A stretch of DNA of 64,000 nucleotides, from NCBI RefSeq assembly GCF_000372965.1, contig NZ_KB890026.1, forward strand, positions 62,001 to 126,000, read 5' to 3'. The DNA is from Hoeflea sp. 108 (GTDB lineage Bacteria; Pseudomonadota; Alphaproteobacteria; Rhizobiales; Rhizobiaceae). The position numbers were made by a program, and so were the translations under genes. How positions within the stretch are numbered: the stretch's first letter is position 1; each line of letters opens with the position of its first letter. The notes under the pieces are model-generated. The model searched no databases, was not told the DNA's origin, and worked only from the letters and a program-made list of their open reading frames with translations. Positions 41,103-50,579 of this stretch are shown here, in pieces.

Positions 41103-42132
41103 GGACAAGCGTCTCCATCTCGGCCACGCGGATGCAGGCTGCCAAATGATCGTTTCCGACCGATATGGCCGGCGGCGTCGCTGCGGTGCAGGCAGGTTGG
41201 GCGAACTGGCAGCGCGGCGCAAAACGGCAGCCCGGCGGCGGCGTGATCAGGTTGGGCACCGCGCCCGCCAGTCCGCGAAGCTCGCCGCGCTTGGTCTCGC
41301 GTGTCGGGATCGCCGACATCAAGGCGCGTGTGTAGGGATGGACAGGATTGCCGATGACAGCTGCGACCGGCCCGCTTTCGACAATGTTGCCGGCATACAT
41401 GACCGCGACATGGCTGCATGTCTGGGCGACCACGCCGAGATTGTGGGTGATCAGCACGACACCCATGTCGAAATCTTTGACGCTGTTCTTGATGAGCTCG
41501 AGAATCTGCGCCTGGACCGAGACGTCGAGCGCCGTTGTCGGCTCGTCGGCGATCAGCAGGTCGGGGCGGCCAATCAGCGCCATGGCGATCAGCACGCGTT
41601 GGCGCATGCCGCCGGAAAACTGGTGCGGATAGTCGTCGAGACGAGCCAGTGCGTTGGGGATGCCGACGCGGGCCAGCATCTCGCCGGCCAGTTTACGCGC
41701 GGCCTGGCGGCGTTCGCGCCGGCCGGCATTGGGCGAACAGCCAATCACGTCAGGATCGCGCTCGGCCGCCGCCAGCGCTACGTCGACGAGCTGCTCGCCG
41801 ATGCGGAAGGCCGGGTTGAGGTTCGTCGTCGGGTCCTGGAAGATCATGCCGATGCGCTTGCCGCGCAGGCGCTGCATCTCGGACGCACTGAGCTTGAGCA
41901 GGTCCTGGCCCTCGAGCAGGATCTCGCCGGCGGTGTAGTGCGCCGGAGGCGTCGGCTGCAGACGCGAGACCGACAGCCCAGTCAGCGACTTGCCGCAGCC
42001 GCTCTCACCGACGAGACCCCAGATCTCGCCACGGTTCACGGTGAGGTTTATGCCGTTCAGCACGTGCGCCCGCCCGTCGAAGCTGGACATCCTGAGGTGC
42101 AGGTCGCGGATCGAAAGGAGAGGCTGGGTCAT
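41095..42132 (-). CDS. ABC importer ATPase, DppD type
   Basis: The 345-residue ATPase starts one base after the permease stop. Walker A GESGCGKS, FQDPTTNLNP, FSGGMRQRVLIAMAL, LLIADEPTTALD and THNLGVVAQTC are present. The C-terminal oligopeptide-transporter extension has GCRFAPRCQFAQPAC. It works with the DppF-type partner to drive the Dpp-like importer. Confidence 0.92.
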   Translation of the reverse strand: MTQPLLSIRDLHLRMSSFDGRAHVLNGINLTVNRGEIWGLVGESGCGKSLTGLSVSRLQPTPPAHYTAGEILLEGQDLLKLSASEMQRLRGKRIGMIFQDPTTNLNPAFRIGEQLVDVALAAAERDPDVIGCSPNAGRRERRQAARKLAGEMLARVGIPNALARLDDYPHQFSGGMRQRVLIAMALIGRPDLLIADEPTTALDVSVQAQILELIKNSVKDFDMGVVLITHNLGVVAQTCSHVAVMYAGNIVESGPVAAVIGNPVHPYTRALMSAIPTRETKRGELRGLAGAVPNLITPPPGCRFAPRCQFAQPACTAATPPAISVGNDHLAACIRVAEMETLVHG

Positions 42133-42133
42133 C

Positions 42134-43030
42134 TCAGCGCCTCGCCTTCGGGTCGAGGACGTCGCGCAGGCCATCGCCGAGCAGGTTGAAGCCGAACACG
42201 GCCAGGAACATCGCCATGCCGGGCGCCATCGCTGTCCACCAGTAATCGGGCATGTAGGAGCGCGAGACAGACAGCAGCGTGCCCCATTCCGGCGTCGGCG
42301 GACGGACGCCGATGCCGATGAAGCCGAGGCCGGCGACGGTCAGGATGGCGAAGCCCATGTCGAGCGACATCTTGACGATGATCGGCGAGACGACGTTGGG
42401 CAGAATGTGGCGGAACAGGATGCGCTTGGGCGTGGCGCCGAGCGCGCGGGCGGCCGTGACATAGACTTCCTCGCGCGCAGCGAGCACCTCGCCGCGCACC
42501 AGCCTCGCATAGCCAGGCCACCATGACAGGGCAATGGCGATTACCATGTTGCCGAAACCCGAGCCGAGGGCTGCGGCGATCGCCATGGCGAGGATCAGGC
42601 CGGGAATGGTCAGCGTCAGGTCGGTCAGGCGCATCAGCACCTCGTCGACCCAGCCCTTGGCAAAACCGGCGATGGCGCCGACCAGCGTGCCGATCACCGA
42701 GCCGATGAGCACGACGCCGAAGCCCGCGAGCACCGATACCGTGGTGCCGGCCATGACAAGCGACAGCACGTCCTGGCCGAGTTCGTTGGTGCCGAAGGGG
42801 TGAGCCGCCGATGGCGGCATGAAGCGAGAGGCGGTATCGACGCCGCCGGCCACGTGCTCGGGATACGGGGCGAGCACGGTGCCAAAGGCGGTGAAGAAGA
42901 TCACCACGGCGACGATAGCCGCACCCAGCATCGACAGCCTGCTCTGCGAAAAGCGGAAGAAGGCCCGGCGCAGCCGGTCACGGCGGGGCGTGGCGAGATC
43001 GTCCGCGGTGTTGGGCTCGATCGTGGTCAT
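42134..43030 (-). CDS. ABC importer permease, DppC type
   Basis: The 298-residue permease starts at ATG 43030, overlapping the previous stop (ATGA). FGTNELGQDVLSLVMAG, the EAA loop AREEVYVTAARALGATPKRILFRHILPN, and GLGFIGIGVRPPTPEWGTLL mark the DppC/OppC family. It forms the membrane channel with the DppB-type protein encoded just upstream. Confidence 0.9.
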   Translation of the reverse strand: MTTIEPNTADDLATPRRDRLRRAFFRFSQSRLSMLGAAIVAVVIFFTAFGTVLAPYPEHVAGGVDTASRFMPPSAAHPFGTNELGQDVLSLVMAGTTVSVLAGFGVVLIGSVIGTLVGAIAGFAKGWVDEVLMRLTDLTLTIPGLILAMAIAAALGSGFGNMVIAIALSWWPGYARLVRGEVLAAREEVYVTAARALGATPKRILFRHILPNVVSPIIVKMSLDMGFAILTVAGLGFIGIGVRPPTPEWGTLLSVSRSYMPDYWWTAMAPGMAMFLAVFGFNLLGDGLRDVLDPKARR

Positions 43031-44034
43031 GAATAGCGGACCTTGGGGTTGATGACGCCGTAAAGCAGGTCGATGATCAGGTTGGCGAAGACGAAAAGCA
43101 GGCCAATGACCAGGGCGACGCCGATCACCGGCATCATGTCCTGCGAGACGATGGCCTTGGTGGCGTAGAGGCCGAGGCCCGGCCAATCGAACACGGTCTC
43201 GACCAGCACCGTGCCGCCGAGCAGCCAGCCGAAATAGAGACCGATCACGGTCAGCGTGGCCGAGACGGCGTTGCGGGCAACGTATTTGGTGATGATCTTG
43301 CGATGGGGCAGGCCAAGGGCGCGCGCCGTCATCACATAATCCTGCTGCATCACCTCGATCGTCGAGGCGCGCATCATGCGCATGATGGTGGCAAGCGGCG
43401 ACAACGACATGGCGATCGCCGGAAGAGCGAGATGGCGCAGCGACATGAAGAACGCGTTCCAGTTGCCGGCGATCAAGGAATCGATGGTCAGGAAGCCGGT
43501 GACGAAGCGCGGCGGGATGACGATGATCGGCAGGCGGCCGCCCAACGGCAGCCACATCAACCACATCGCAAAACAGAGCTGCAGCAGCAGGCCGAGGAAG
43601 AAGCGCGGCATGGAAATCGCGCCGATGGCCGCCACCTGGGCTAGGTAGTCGGGCCAGCGGTTGCGCCAGATGGCGGTGACGAGGCCGAGCGGGATGCCTA
43701 CGACAACGGCGATGAACATCGCCGCGAAGACGAGTTCGAGAGTTGCAGGGAGGTAGGCCTTGATATCGGCGGCGACGGGGCGGCGCGTCAGCAGCGACGT
43801 ACCGAGGTCGCCATGGACCAGTCCGGAGACATAGGTGCCGTATTGCACCCAGATCGGCTTATCCAGGCCGTATTCGACGGCGAGTGCCGAGATCTCGGCT
43901 TTCGTGGCATTGGGACCTGCTGCGAGCGCTACCGGATCGCCCGGCAAAAGACGGGCGATGGCGAACATGATGATCGTCAGCCCGACAATGACTGGCACGA
44001 GCAGCAGGAGCCGACGCAGAATGAAACGCAGCAT
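43027..44034 (-). CDS. ABC importer permease, DppB type
   Basis: The 335-residue permease starts at ATG 44034 with a GGGAGGA ribosome site upstream. The first span is at about 5-27, then LLPGDPVALAAGPNATKAEI. The coupling loop QDYVMTARALGLPHRKIITKYVARNAV and a C-terminal VFDWPGLGLYATKAI match the DppB family. It is coupled to the DppC-type gene by a 4-base overlap. Confidence 0.9.
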   Translation of the reverse strand: MLRFILRRLLLLVPVIVGLTIIMFAIARLLPGDPVALAAGPNATKAEISALAVEYGLDKPIWVQYGTYVSGLVHGDLGTSLLTRRPVAADIKAYLPATLELVFAAMFIAVVVGIPLGLVTAIWRNRWPDYLAQVAAIGAISMPRFFLGLLLQLCFAMWLMWLPLGGRLPIIVIPPRFVTGFLTIDSLIAGNWNAFFMSLRHLALPAIAMSLSPLATIMRMMRASTIEVMQQDYVMTARALGLPHRKIITKYVARNAVSATLTVIGLYFGWLLGGTVLVETVFDWPGLGLYATKAIVSQDMMPVIGVALVIGLLFVFANLIIDLLYGVINPKVRYS

Positions 44035-44091
44035 TGCCCATATCCTCCCGTTGGAGATTTGGCGGGCCCGGAGACCCGCCAAACATTTGAC

Positions 44092-45663
44092 CTAGCTGAG
44101 CGACAGGCCCCAGGCTTCGATCGCGTTGGAGGCGACCGGCGTGAAGTGGTAGTCCTTCACGGTGTCGCGCATGGCCAGCTTGCGACGCTCAAGCACGCCG
44201 AAGACGTCGGGGGCGTCCTCGACGACCTTCTTCTGGAATTCTCCATAGATGGTGACACGCTTGGCCTGGTCGATTTCCTTACGGCCGGCCTCGATGAGAG
44301 CGTCGACTTCCGGGTTTTTGTAAACCGCGTTCTGCCAGGCGCCGTTGCGCGACGAGTGGTAGGCGGCATAGGCGATGTTGTCCGGGTCGCCATAATTCGC
44401 GGTCTGGTAGACCGGGAACAGGTCCGGGAAGGTTTCGGGCGATTTGCAGGCGGTCACCATGTCGGGCCAGTTCATCGGCACGATCTCGAGCTCGATGTTC
44501 AGCTGCTTGAGGCTGTCGAGCATGATCAGTGCCCAGCGGCGCTGCTGCTCGAGACCCGAGACATGGTACATCTTGAGCTTGAAGCCGCCTTCCGGCTTGG
44601 CCGACTTCGCCATATATTCCTTGGCCTTGGCCATGTCGGTTCGGTAGGCAACGAGATTGGCATCGAAGCCAAGGATGCCCTTCGGCAGCGGGCCGTTCAT
44701 CAAGTCTGCATAGCCTGCCGCATCGAGAATCGCCTGGTAGTTCGTGGCGTAGGAGATCGCCTTGCGCAGGTTGATGTCGGTGCACGGACCGTGCTGCGTG
44801 TTCATCTTGATCGAGAAGGTGCGATATTCCGGCTCGATGACGCTGACAACGCCCGACGCTCCCTTCAGGGCGTCCATGTCCTCGCTAGTGAGGTCAGTGG
44901 CTATATGGGCTTCGCCGCGCTGGATCATAAGGCGCTGGGTCGCAGTCTCGCGCACGATCTGCCAGATCACGCCCTCGAGATTGCCGCCTCCGGCCTGCCA
45001 TGCTTCCGGCGCGCGCGCCAGCTGGTAGAGCGTGCCGACCTCGAAGCGGGCGACAGTAAACGGACCGGAACCTGCAGTGTTTGTCATCAGGTAGGTTTCG
45101 CCTGAATCACTACCGAGATTGGCCTCGACCACCGCCTTCTCGACGATGAAGATCCACGGCAGCACCTGCAGGAACGGCGCGAAGGGGGCAGTGAGCTTGA
45201 ACTTGACCGTGCCGGCGTCAACGGCGGTAACGCCATCGGCCGTGACGATGTCGCGGATCATCCAGGAGTTGCCCTTTGCGAGCTTCAGCGCGCGGGCGAA
45301 GGAGTAGACCACATCGTCAGCGGTAACGGCGTTGCCGGAGTGGAACTTGGCAGCCTTGTTCAGCACGAAGGTGAATTCAGTGCCGTCGGGGCTGACCGTC
45401 CAGCTCTCGGCGATACCGGGCGCGGGCACCGGCGGATTGCCTGAGATGCGCACCAGCGGATCATAGACGTTGCGCATGAAGAACGAGGCGGAATAGCCCG
45501 TCGCGGTGTGCGGGTCGAAATTGGGAATGTCCTGGCCGGCCGCGATGATCAGGACGCCGCCTGACTGGGCGAAAAGTTGGCGCGGGAAAACCGTGGTGGC
45601 GAGACCCACGCCGGCGAGCGCCAGCAGGCCGCGCCGCGAGATGTTGAACTGGTCAGAGGTCAT
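44092..45663 (-). CDS. Family 5 ABC substrate-binding protein with twin-arginine signal
   Basis: The 523-residue protein begins with a twin-arginine-like signal, NISRRGLLALAGVGLATTVF. The mature part is of SBP_bac_5 type: PNFDPHTATGYSASFFMRNVYDPL, KFHSGNAVTADDVVYSFARAL, AGSGPFTVARFE and the INLRKAISYATNYQAI hinge. It serves the Dpp-like importer downstream in the operon. Next to the hydantoinase/5-oxoprolinase fusion, its ligand may be a cyclic or acylated amino acid. It lies 84 bases after that gene. Confidence 0.87.
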   Translation of the reverse strand: MTSDQFNISRRGLLALAGVGLATTVFPRQLFAQSGGVLIIAAGQDIPNFDPHTATGYSASFFMRNVYDPLVRISGNPPVPAPGIAESWTVSPDGTEFTFVLNKAAKFHSGNAVTADDVVYSFARALKLAKGNSWMIRDIVTADGVTAVDAGTVKFKLTAPFAPFLQVLPWIFIVEKAVVEANLGSDSGETYLMTNTAGSGPFTVARFEVGTLYQLARAPEAWQAGGGNLEGVIWQIVRETATQRLMIQRGEAHIATDLTSEDMDALKGASGVVSVIEPEYRTFSIKMNTQHGPCTDINLRKAISYATNYQAILDAAGYADLMNGPLPKGILGFDANLVAYRTDMAKAKEYMAKSAKPEGGFKLKMYHVSGLEQQRRWALIMLDSLKQLNIELEIVPMNWPDMVTACKSPETFPDLFPVYQTANYGDPDNIAYAAYHSSRNGAWQNAVYKNPEVDALIEAGRKEIDQAKRVTIYGEFQKKVVEDAPDVFGVLERRKLAMRDTVKDYHFTPVASNAIEAWGLSLS

Positions 45664-45747
45664 TGCATTGCTCCTGTCGAATGTCTGGTCATCATTGCAA
45701 ATGGGCGGCGCCAGTCGGCCGGGCGCCGCCGGATCTCGATGGGGCGG

Positions 45748-48700
45748 TCAGGCCCAGGCCACGTTCTCCTGCGGCGCCACGGTGCCAGAGGTTCCCGGTT
45801 CGTGGCGGTAGTTGAGCGCGACGTGGTCGGGCGTGACGAAACCAAGAGCGAGGTCGCGGGAGATTGCTGCCGGAGAACGCTCGGCGGAGTTGCCGTAGCC
45901 GGAGCCGCCGGCGAGCACGAGCTCGACCACCTGGTCGGTCCGGTGCAGCGACACCAGCTCGCCGGTGCCGCAATCGCGCAGCACGCGGCCGTCGGTGGAG
46001 AGCACCCTACCGCGGGCGCCGCCGCCGGCCCGGCCGCCGAACAGGCCGTCGATCGGGTTGTCGACGCCTTCTGGATAGACGGAGACGAGCATCTCCAGAC
46101 CGTCCTCGTCCCGCTTGCGGAAGCGCACGACCTGGCCGAGGCCGCCGCGCATCTTGCCGGCACCGCCGCTGTCGGCGCGGAACGCCTTCTCCAGCACCAG
46201 CACGGGCACGCGGCTTTCCATCAGTTCGATGGACGTGTTGGCAGCTGAGGTCGGCCACAGCAGCGAGGAGTGGCCGTCGCCGCGCTCGGAGCCGCCTTGG
46301 CCGCCGCCGCAGAAGAGCATGTCCGAATAGAACTGCCCGTCAGTGGTCTTGCCGTAGATGTTTGCGGCTACGGCAAGCCCGGTGAATGATTGCACCATGT
46401 CGGGCGAGGCCGAGGCGAGTGCGGCGAAGATATTCGGCGCGAGATACCAGCCGGTGCGGGTACGCAGGTTCACGGCTGCCGGATAGGTCGGGTTCAGGAT
46501 CGAACCTTCGGGCGCGGTCACGGTGAACGGGCGGTAGCAGCCGGCATTGCCGCGCACCGCCGGTGTCAGCATACACTTCAGCGGATAGGTTGCATGCGCT
46601 GCAGTGTAATTCAATGTAGAGTTAAGGCCACCCTGCGGCAACTGCGGCGGGGCGCCGTCGAAATCGACCGTGATGCTGTCGCCTTCGACCTTGACCAGGA
46701 CCGGGTAGGTGATGGTCTCACCGAGCGGGTTGTTGGTGATGACCGAGCGGTACTCGCCATCGGGCAAAGCCCGGATCGCGTCGCGCATGGCCTTTTCTGA
46801 CAGGCCCTGCACCACTTCGGCAAGGGCGCCGAGATCATGCATGCCATAGTCGTGCATGAAGGCGTCGAGACGTTCCGCACCGAGCTTGTTGGCCGCGACG
46901 AAGGAGAAGATGTCGCCCAGCACCTGTTCGCCGTTGCGGACGTTCTGGCGGATGAGCTGGATCAGCGTCTCATTGGGGCGACCTTCCTCGAAGATCTTCA
47001 TCGGCGGGATCTGCAGGCCTTCTTCGTAGATCTCGCGGGCATGCAGCGAGTCCTTGGTGCCGCCGATGTCCGAGACGTGGCCGACGGTGCCCATCAGGCC
47101 GACGAGCTTGCCATTGCGGAAGGCCGGCGTCACGATGGCGATGTCGAACAGATGCCCGGCGCACAGCCACGGATCGTTGGTGATCAGCACGTCGCCCGGC
47201 TTCAGCGTCTCCGCCGGGTAGCGGGTCAGCAGCGCCTTGACCGCGCGGGGCAGGGTCAGGTTGAACACCGGCATGGCGCGCGGACTGTGGGCCAGGGTCT
47301 CACCGTCCTTGTCGAGCAACTCGCAGGCGAAGTCCTGTGCCTCGGCGATGACGAGCGAGAAGGCGGTGCGGCAGACGGTCAGCCACATTTCCTCGACAAC
47401 GTTGACGAGGCGCGACCACATGATCTCGAGACCGATCGGGTCGCCCTTGATGCGGGCAACGGCCTCGGCACGGGTCATCTCGTCAGTGACGAAAGCTTCC
47501 GCGGCCTTGAGCGCGCCGACCTGCACGCAAAGGTTCTGGCCGGCGTCGATGGTGACGCTGTCGGACGGGCCGACGACGGTGGTGGACTCACGTTCCTCGA
47601 TGATCGCGGGACCGGCGATGGTGTCGCCGCTGCGCAGCGCATAACGGTCGTAGACGGCCGTCTCGAACTTGCCCTCGTCGAACCAGCAGATGCGGTGGCC
47701 CTTAATCCGGGCTGCGGTATCGCCGCCGCCGGTGGCGCCGGTGAGCGAAAGCTGCGGCGTCGAGCCAGCGACGCGGACGCGGAAGTTGACGGATTCGAAG
47801 CGCGCGCCCTCGAAAGGTTCGGCATAGCGGGCCGAATAAGCGCGAACGAAGGCTTCGCGAATGGCCGGCAGATCGGCTTCGCCGAGCGTGGTCGTGGGCA
47901 GCTGCACGCTGATGTCGTGCATCTGGCCGACGAGGCGCATGTCGGCGCTGCGCTCGACAACGATGTCGCCTGCTGCGATGCCGGAGCGGGTCAGCTGGTG
48001 GCGTCCCTCGTCTTCTAGGGCGGTCAGCACGCCATTGACGGCGTCCGTATCAAAACCGGTCTTCAACTCGACGCGCAGCGACCGCACGCCCTCGAAGGAC
48101 AAGGGAGCCGCGAGGAAGCCGAGCGCCGATGCAGCACCCGATGCCGGCGGGATCAGCACGGAGCTGATGCCCATCGCACGCGCGACGTCGACCGCATGGG
48201 CCGGGCCGGCGCCGCCGAAACCGACCATGGAGTATTCGCGCGGATCCTTGCCACGCTCGACAAGGTGCACCCGCGCGGCCGAGGCCATGCTCTCGACGAC
48301 CACCTTGTGGATGCCGAGTGCGGCTTCTTCGATCGTCAGGTTCAGCGGCTCGGCGACGCGGGCGATGGCGGCGCGGGCTGCCTCTAGGTCGAGCTTCATG
48401 CGACCGCCGAGGAAGAAGTTGGGATCGTAATAGCCAAGCGTGAGGTTGGCGTCGGTAACCGTCGGCTGCTTGCCGCCCATGCCGTAGCAGGCAGGGCCCG
48501 GGTCGGAGCTGGCGGAATGCGGGCCGACCTTCAGCAGGCCAACGTCGTCGATGGCGGCGATTGAGCCGCCGCCGGCGCCGATCTCGATCATCTCGATGAC
48601 AGGCGCCTTGATCGGCAGGCCGGAGCCCTTGACGAAGCGGTGGACGCGCGCGGCTTCCATCATCGGCGAGATCTCGGCGCGGCCGTCCTCGATCATGCAA

Positions 48701-49599
48701 GCCTTTGCGGTGGTGCCGCCCATGTCGAAGGAAATGACGTCGGACAGGCCGGCCGCCTTGCCGAACAGTGCGGTGGCGAGGCCGCCGCCGGCCGGGCCGC
48801 TTTCCAGCAGCCGGATCGGGAAGTCGCGTGCGGTTTCCAGCGACATCAGGCCGCCGGCGGAATGCATCAGCCTGAGCGCGCCCGCAAAGCCTGCACCACG
48901 CAGCGACTTCTCGAGCTTGGTCAGGTAGCGGTGCATCAAGGGCTGCACGAAGGCGTTGGCGCAGGTGGTGACCATGCGCTGGTATTCGCCCATCTCGGCC
49001 ACGACCTCGCTTGAGATCGAGATCGACAGATCCGGGAACGCGGCGCGGATGATGTCGGCGGCGCGGCGCTCATGCGCCGGATTGGCGTAGGAATGCATGA
49101 AGGCGATGGCCACCGCCTCGCAGCCTTGTGCGACGAGCGCCTTGGCGGCCTGCAAGACCTGTGCTTCGTCGAGCGCCGTTTCCGCCTCACCCGAGGCCTT
49201 CATGCGCTCGTCGACCTCGAAGCGCATGTCGCGGCTGACCATTGGGTCGGGGAAGGAGACGAACAGGTCGTAGATGTCGTAGCGCTGCTCGGTGCCCATT
49301 TCGAGCAGGTCGCGGAAGCCGCGCGTCGTGATCATGCCGACCGGCGCACCCTTGCGCTCAATGACGGCATTGGTGACCAGGGTCGTGCCGTGGACGATCT
49401 CGCCGACGTCGCTGTGCTTGATGCTCTGGAGATCAAGCAATTCCTGTAGGCCGACCAGCGCTGCCTGGGACGGATCGTGCGGCGTCGTCAGGCGCTTGTG
49501 CAGCGTGACCGAGTGGTTCTGGCTGTCATAGAGCACGAAGTCGGTGAAGGTTCCACCAATGTCGAACCCCACGCGCCAGCGGTTGGGCAGATCACTCAT
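45748..49599 (-). CDS. Fused hydantoinase A/B (5-oxoprolinase-like) protein
   Basis: The 1283-residue protein is both hydantoinase subunits in one chain. Residues 1-690 are HyuA/OplA-like, with the ASKHA-type nucleotide fold start GFDIGGTFTDFVLYD, VHGTTLVTNAVIERKGA, ISFDMGGTTAKACMI and VGFGGAGPAHA. From about 720 the HyuB-like half has EIMWSRLVNVVEEMW, GDVLITNDPWLCAGHLFDIA and FDGAPPQLPQGGLNSTLNYTAA. The fused length is close to the eukaryotic 5-oxoprolinase (about 1288 residues). It probably opens a lactam or hydantoin ring, or carboxylates with ATP. An IclR regulator gene lies 18 bases upstream. Confidence 0.9.
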   Translation of the reverse strand: MSDLPNRWRVGFDIGGTFTDFVLYDSQNHSVTLHKRLTTPHDPSQAALVGLQELLDLQSIKHSDVGEIVHGTTLVTNAVIERKGAPVGMITTRGFRDLLEMGTEQRYDIYDLFVSFPDPMVSRDMRFEVDERMKASGEAETALDEAQVLQAAKALVAQGCEAVAIAFMHSYANPAHERRAADIIRAAFPDLSISISSEVVAEMGEYQRMVTTCANAFVQPLMHRYLTKLEKSLRGAGFAGALRLMHSAGGLMSLETARDFPIRLLESGPAGGGLATALFGKAAGLSDVISFDMGGTTAKACMIEDGRAEISPMMEAARVHRFVKGSGLPIKAPVIEMIEIGAGGGSIAAIDDVGLLKVGPHSASSDPGPACYGMGGKQPTVTDANLTLGYYDPNFFLGGRMKLDLEAARAAIARVAEPLNLTIEEAALGIHKVVVESMASAARVHLVERGKDPREYSMVGFGGAGPAHAVDVARAMGISSVLIPPASGAASALGFLAAPLSFEGVRSLRVELKTGFDTDAVNGVLTALEDEGRHQLTRSGIAAGDIVVERSADMRLVGQMHDISVQLPTTTLGEADLPAIREAFVRAYSARYAEPFEGARFESVNFRVRVAGSTPQLSLTGATGGGDTAARIKGHRICWFDEGKFETAVYDRYALRSGDTIAGPAIIEERESTTVVGPSDSVTIDAGQNLCVQVGALKAAEAFVTDEMTRAEAVARIKGDPIGLEIMWSRLVNVVEEMWLTVCRTAFSLVIAEAQDFACELLDKDGETLAHSPRAMPVFNLTLPRAVKALLTRYPAETLKPGDVLITNDPWLCAGHLFDIAIVTPAFRNGKLVGLMGTVGHVSDIGGTKDSLHAREIYEEGLQIPPMKIFEEGRPNETLIQLIRQNVRNGEQVLGDIFSFVAANKLGAERLDAFMHDYGMHDLGALAEVVQGLSEKAMRDAIRALPDGEYRSVITNNPLGETITYPVLVKVEGDSITVDFDGAPPQLPQGGLNSTLNYTAAHATYPLKCMLTPAVRGNAGCYRPFTVTAPEGSILNPTYPAAVNLRTRTGWYLAPNIFAALASASPDMVQSFTGLAVAANIYGKTTDGQFYSDMLFCGGGQGGSERGDGHSSLLWPTSAANTSIELMESRVPVLVLEKAFRADSGGAGKMRGGLGQVVRFRKRDEDGLEMLVSVYPEGVDNPIDGLFGGRAGGGARGRVLSTDGRVLRDCGTGELVSLHRTDQVVELVLAGGSGYGNSAERSPAAISRDLALGFVTPDHVALNYRHEPGTSGTVAPQENVAWA

Positions 49600-49617
49600 T
49601 ACATGATGTCCTTTTCT

Positions 49618-50355
49618 TCAAATCCGAGGGGCGACGAAAGCGCTGTCGCCCAGCTCCTCGGCTATGCGGGCGGCCCCCTTGGCGAGGGCGGCGATCATCT
49701 CGTCGCGGCCTTTGGTGTCGACGAGTGCGTGTGGGTAGACGATGCAGAGGCTGACGGCTTCGTCGGTGCGTGGGTCGGCGACCGAAATCGCGATCGCGTC
49801 GACCCCGGGGGTGGCTTCCTGGCTCGAATAGGCGAAGCCCTGGTGCCGTACTTTTGAGAGCTGCTCGGGCAGGTCCGCAAGCGCGACGTGTCCAGCGTAG
49901 AGCGCATGCACCTCGTCATCGTTGAGCCGCGCCAGGAGCGACCGGCCCGTCGAGCTGAGATGGGCGGGCAGGCGTCGGCCGATGTTGCTGACGACGCGAA
50001 GTGCATTTGTGCCCTGGAAGTCGGCCACAGCGGTCACTTCCTTGCCGTCGCGCACGGAGATGTACCCGGTATGGCCAAAAGTGGCGCTGGCTTCGGCGAC
50101 CACATCGCTGGCGCGGCCGATCAGCAGCGAGGAACGGCGGTAGGCGGCGGCGAGATCGAGCATCAGGCGGCCCGGGCGGTGCCGGTGGCTGTCGCCGATC
50201 GTCTCCAGCATGTTGGCCTCGCGCATCGCCTTCAACAGGCGTGACGCGTTGGCCTTCGGCATGCCCAGCAGTCTCACGACGTCCGAGACCGTAAGGTCGG
50301 GACAGTCGTTGCCGAAGCACCTCAGCACATCCGCGGCATTGTTCAGGACCGACAT
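49618..50355 (-). CDS. IclR-family transcriptional regulator
   Basis: The start MSVLNNAADVLRCFGNDCPD at 50355 has a perfect GGAGGAGCA ribosome site. It gives 245 residues: an N-terminal winged helix (about 1-70) with LTVSDVVRLLGMPKANASRLLKAM, then the IclR ligand domain with LSSTGRSLLARL and GVDAIAISVADP. Two overlapping palindromes of TGGAAC/GTTCCA lie 15-45 bases before the start, so it is surely autoregulated. It heads the operon with the hydantoinase-like fusion and the importer. Confidence 0.88.
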   Translation of the reverse strand: MSVLNNAADVLRCFGNDCPDLTVSDVVRLLGMPKANASRLLKAMREANMLETIGDSHRHRPGRLMLDLAAAYRRSSLLIGRASDVVAEASATFGHTGYISVRDGKEVTAVADFQGTNALRVVSNIGRRLPAHLSSTGRSLLARLNDDEVHALYAGHVALADLPEQLSKVRHQGFAYSSQEATPGVDAIAISVADPRTDEAVSLCIVYPHALVDTKGRDEMIAALAKGAARIAEELGDSAFVAPRI

Positions 50356-50369
50356 TGCTCCTCCGAGTC

Positions 50370-50399
50370 GTTCCATTAAATGGAACTCGTGTTCCATTT
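50370..50399. promoter_or_regulatory. Double palindromic IclR-type operator
   Basis: GTTCCATT-A-AATGGAAC (50370-50386) is a perfect 17-base palindrome. AAATGGAAC-TCGT-GTTCCATTT (50378-50399) overlaps it. They share one half, and the units resemble IclR-family sites (TGGAAA-N3-TTTCCA). They lie just upstream of the iclR-type gene start at 50355. Confidence 0.75.
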
Positions 50400-50579
50400 T
50401 TTGAGACTAATGCTCTCGTCCGTTCATGCGGTCAAGCTAAAAAATGAGCCGACTTTCCGATGCCTGGTGGCAAGCGGCATCGCGGATCGAACAGGCAAAG
50501 CTCCGCCCATCCCGGCTGCGGCGCCGGGATCGAGCGAAGTCGTCAGATCAAGAAATTGATTTTATTGGCGCGGCCGCCC

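Noticed and set aside
41074..42189. 371-codon plus-strand open frame over the DppD-type ATPase
   Set aside because: It is antisense to a gene with all ABC ATPase motifs; no protein-like pattern.
45577..46248. Long plus-strand open frame of 223 codons across the hydantoinase gene end
   Set aside because: It lies antisense to the clearly real HyuB-like end, has Arg/Ala/His-rich composition and no ribosome site; a high-GC shadow.
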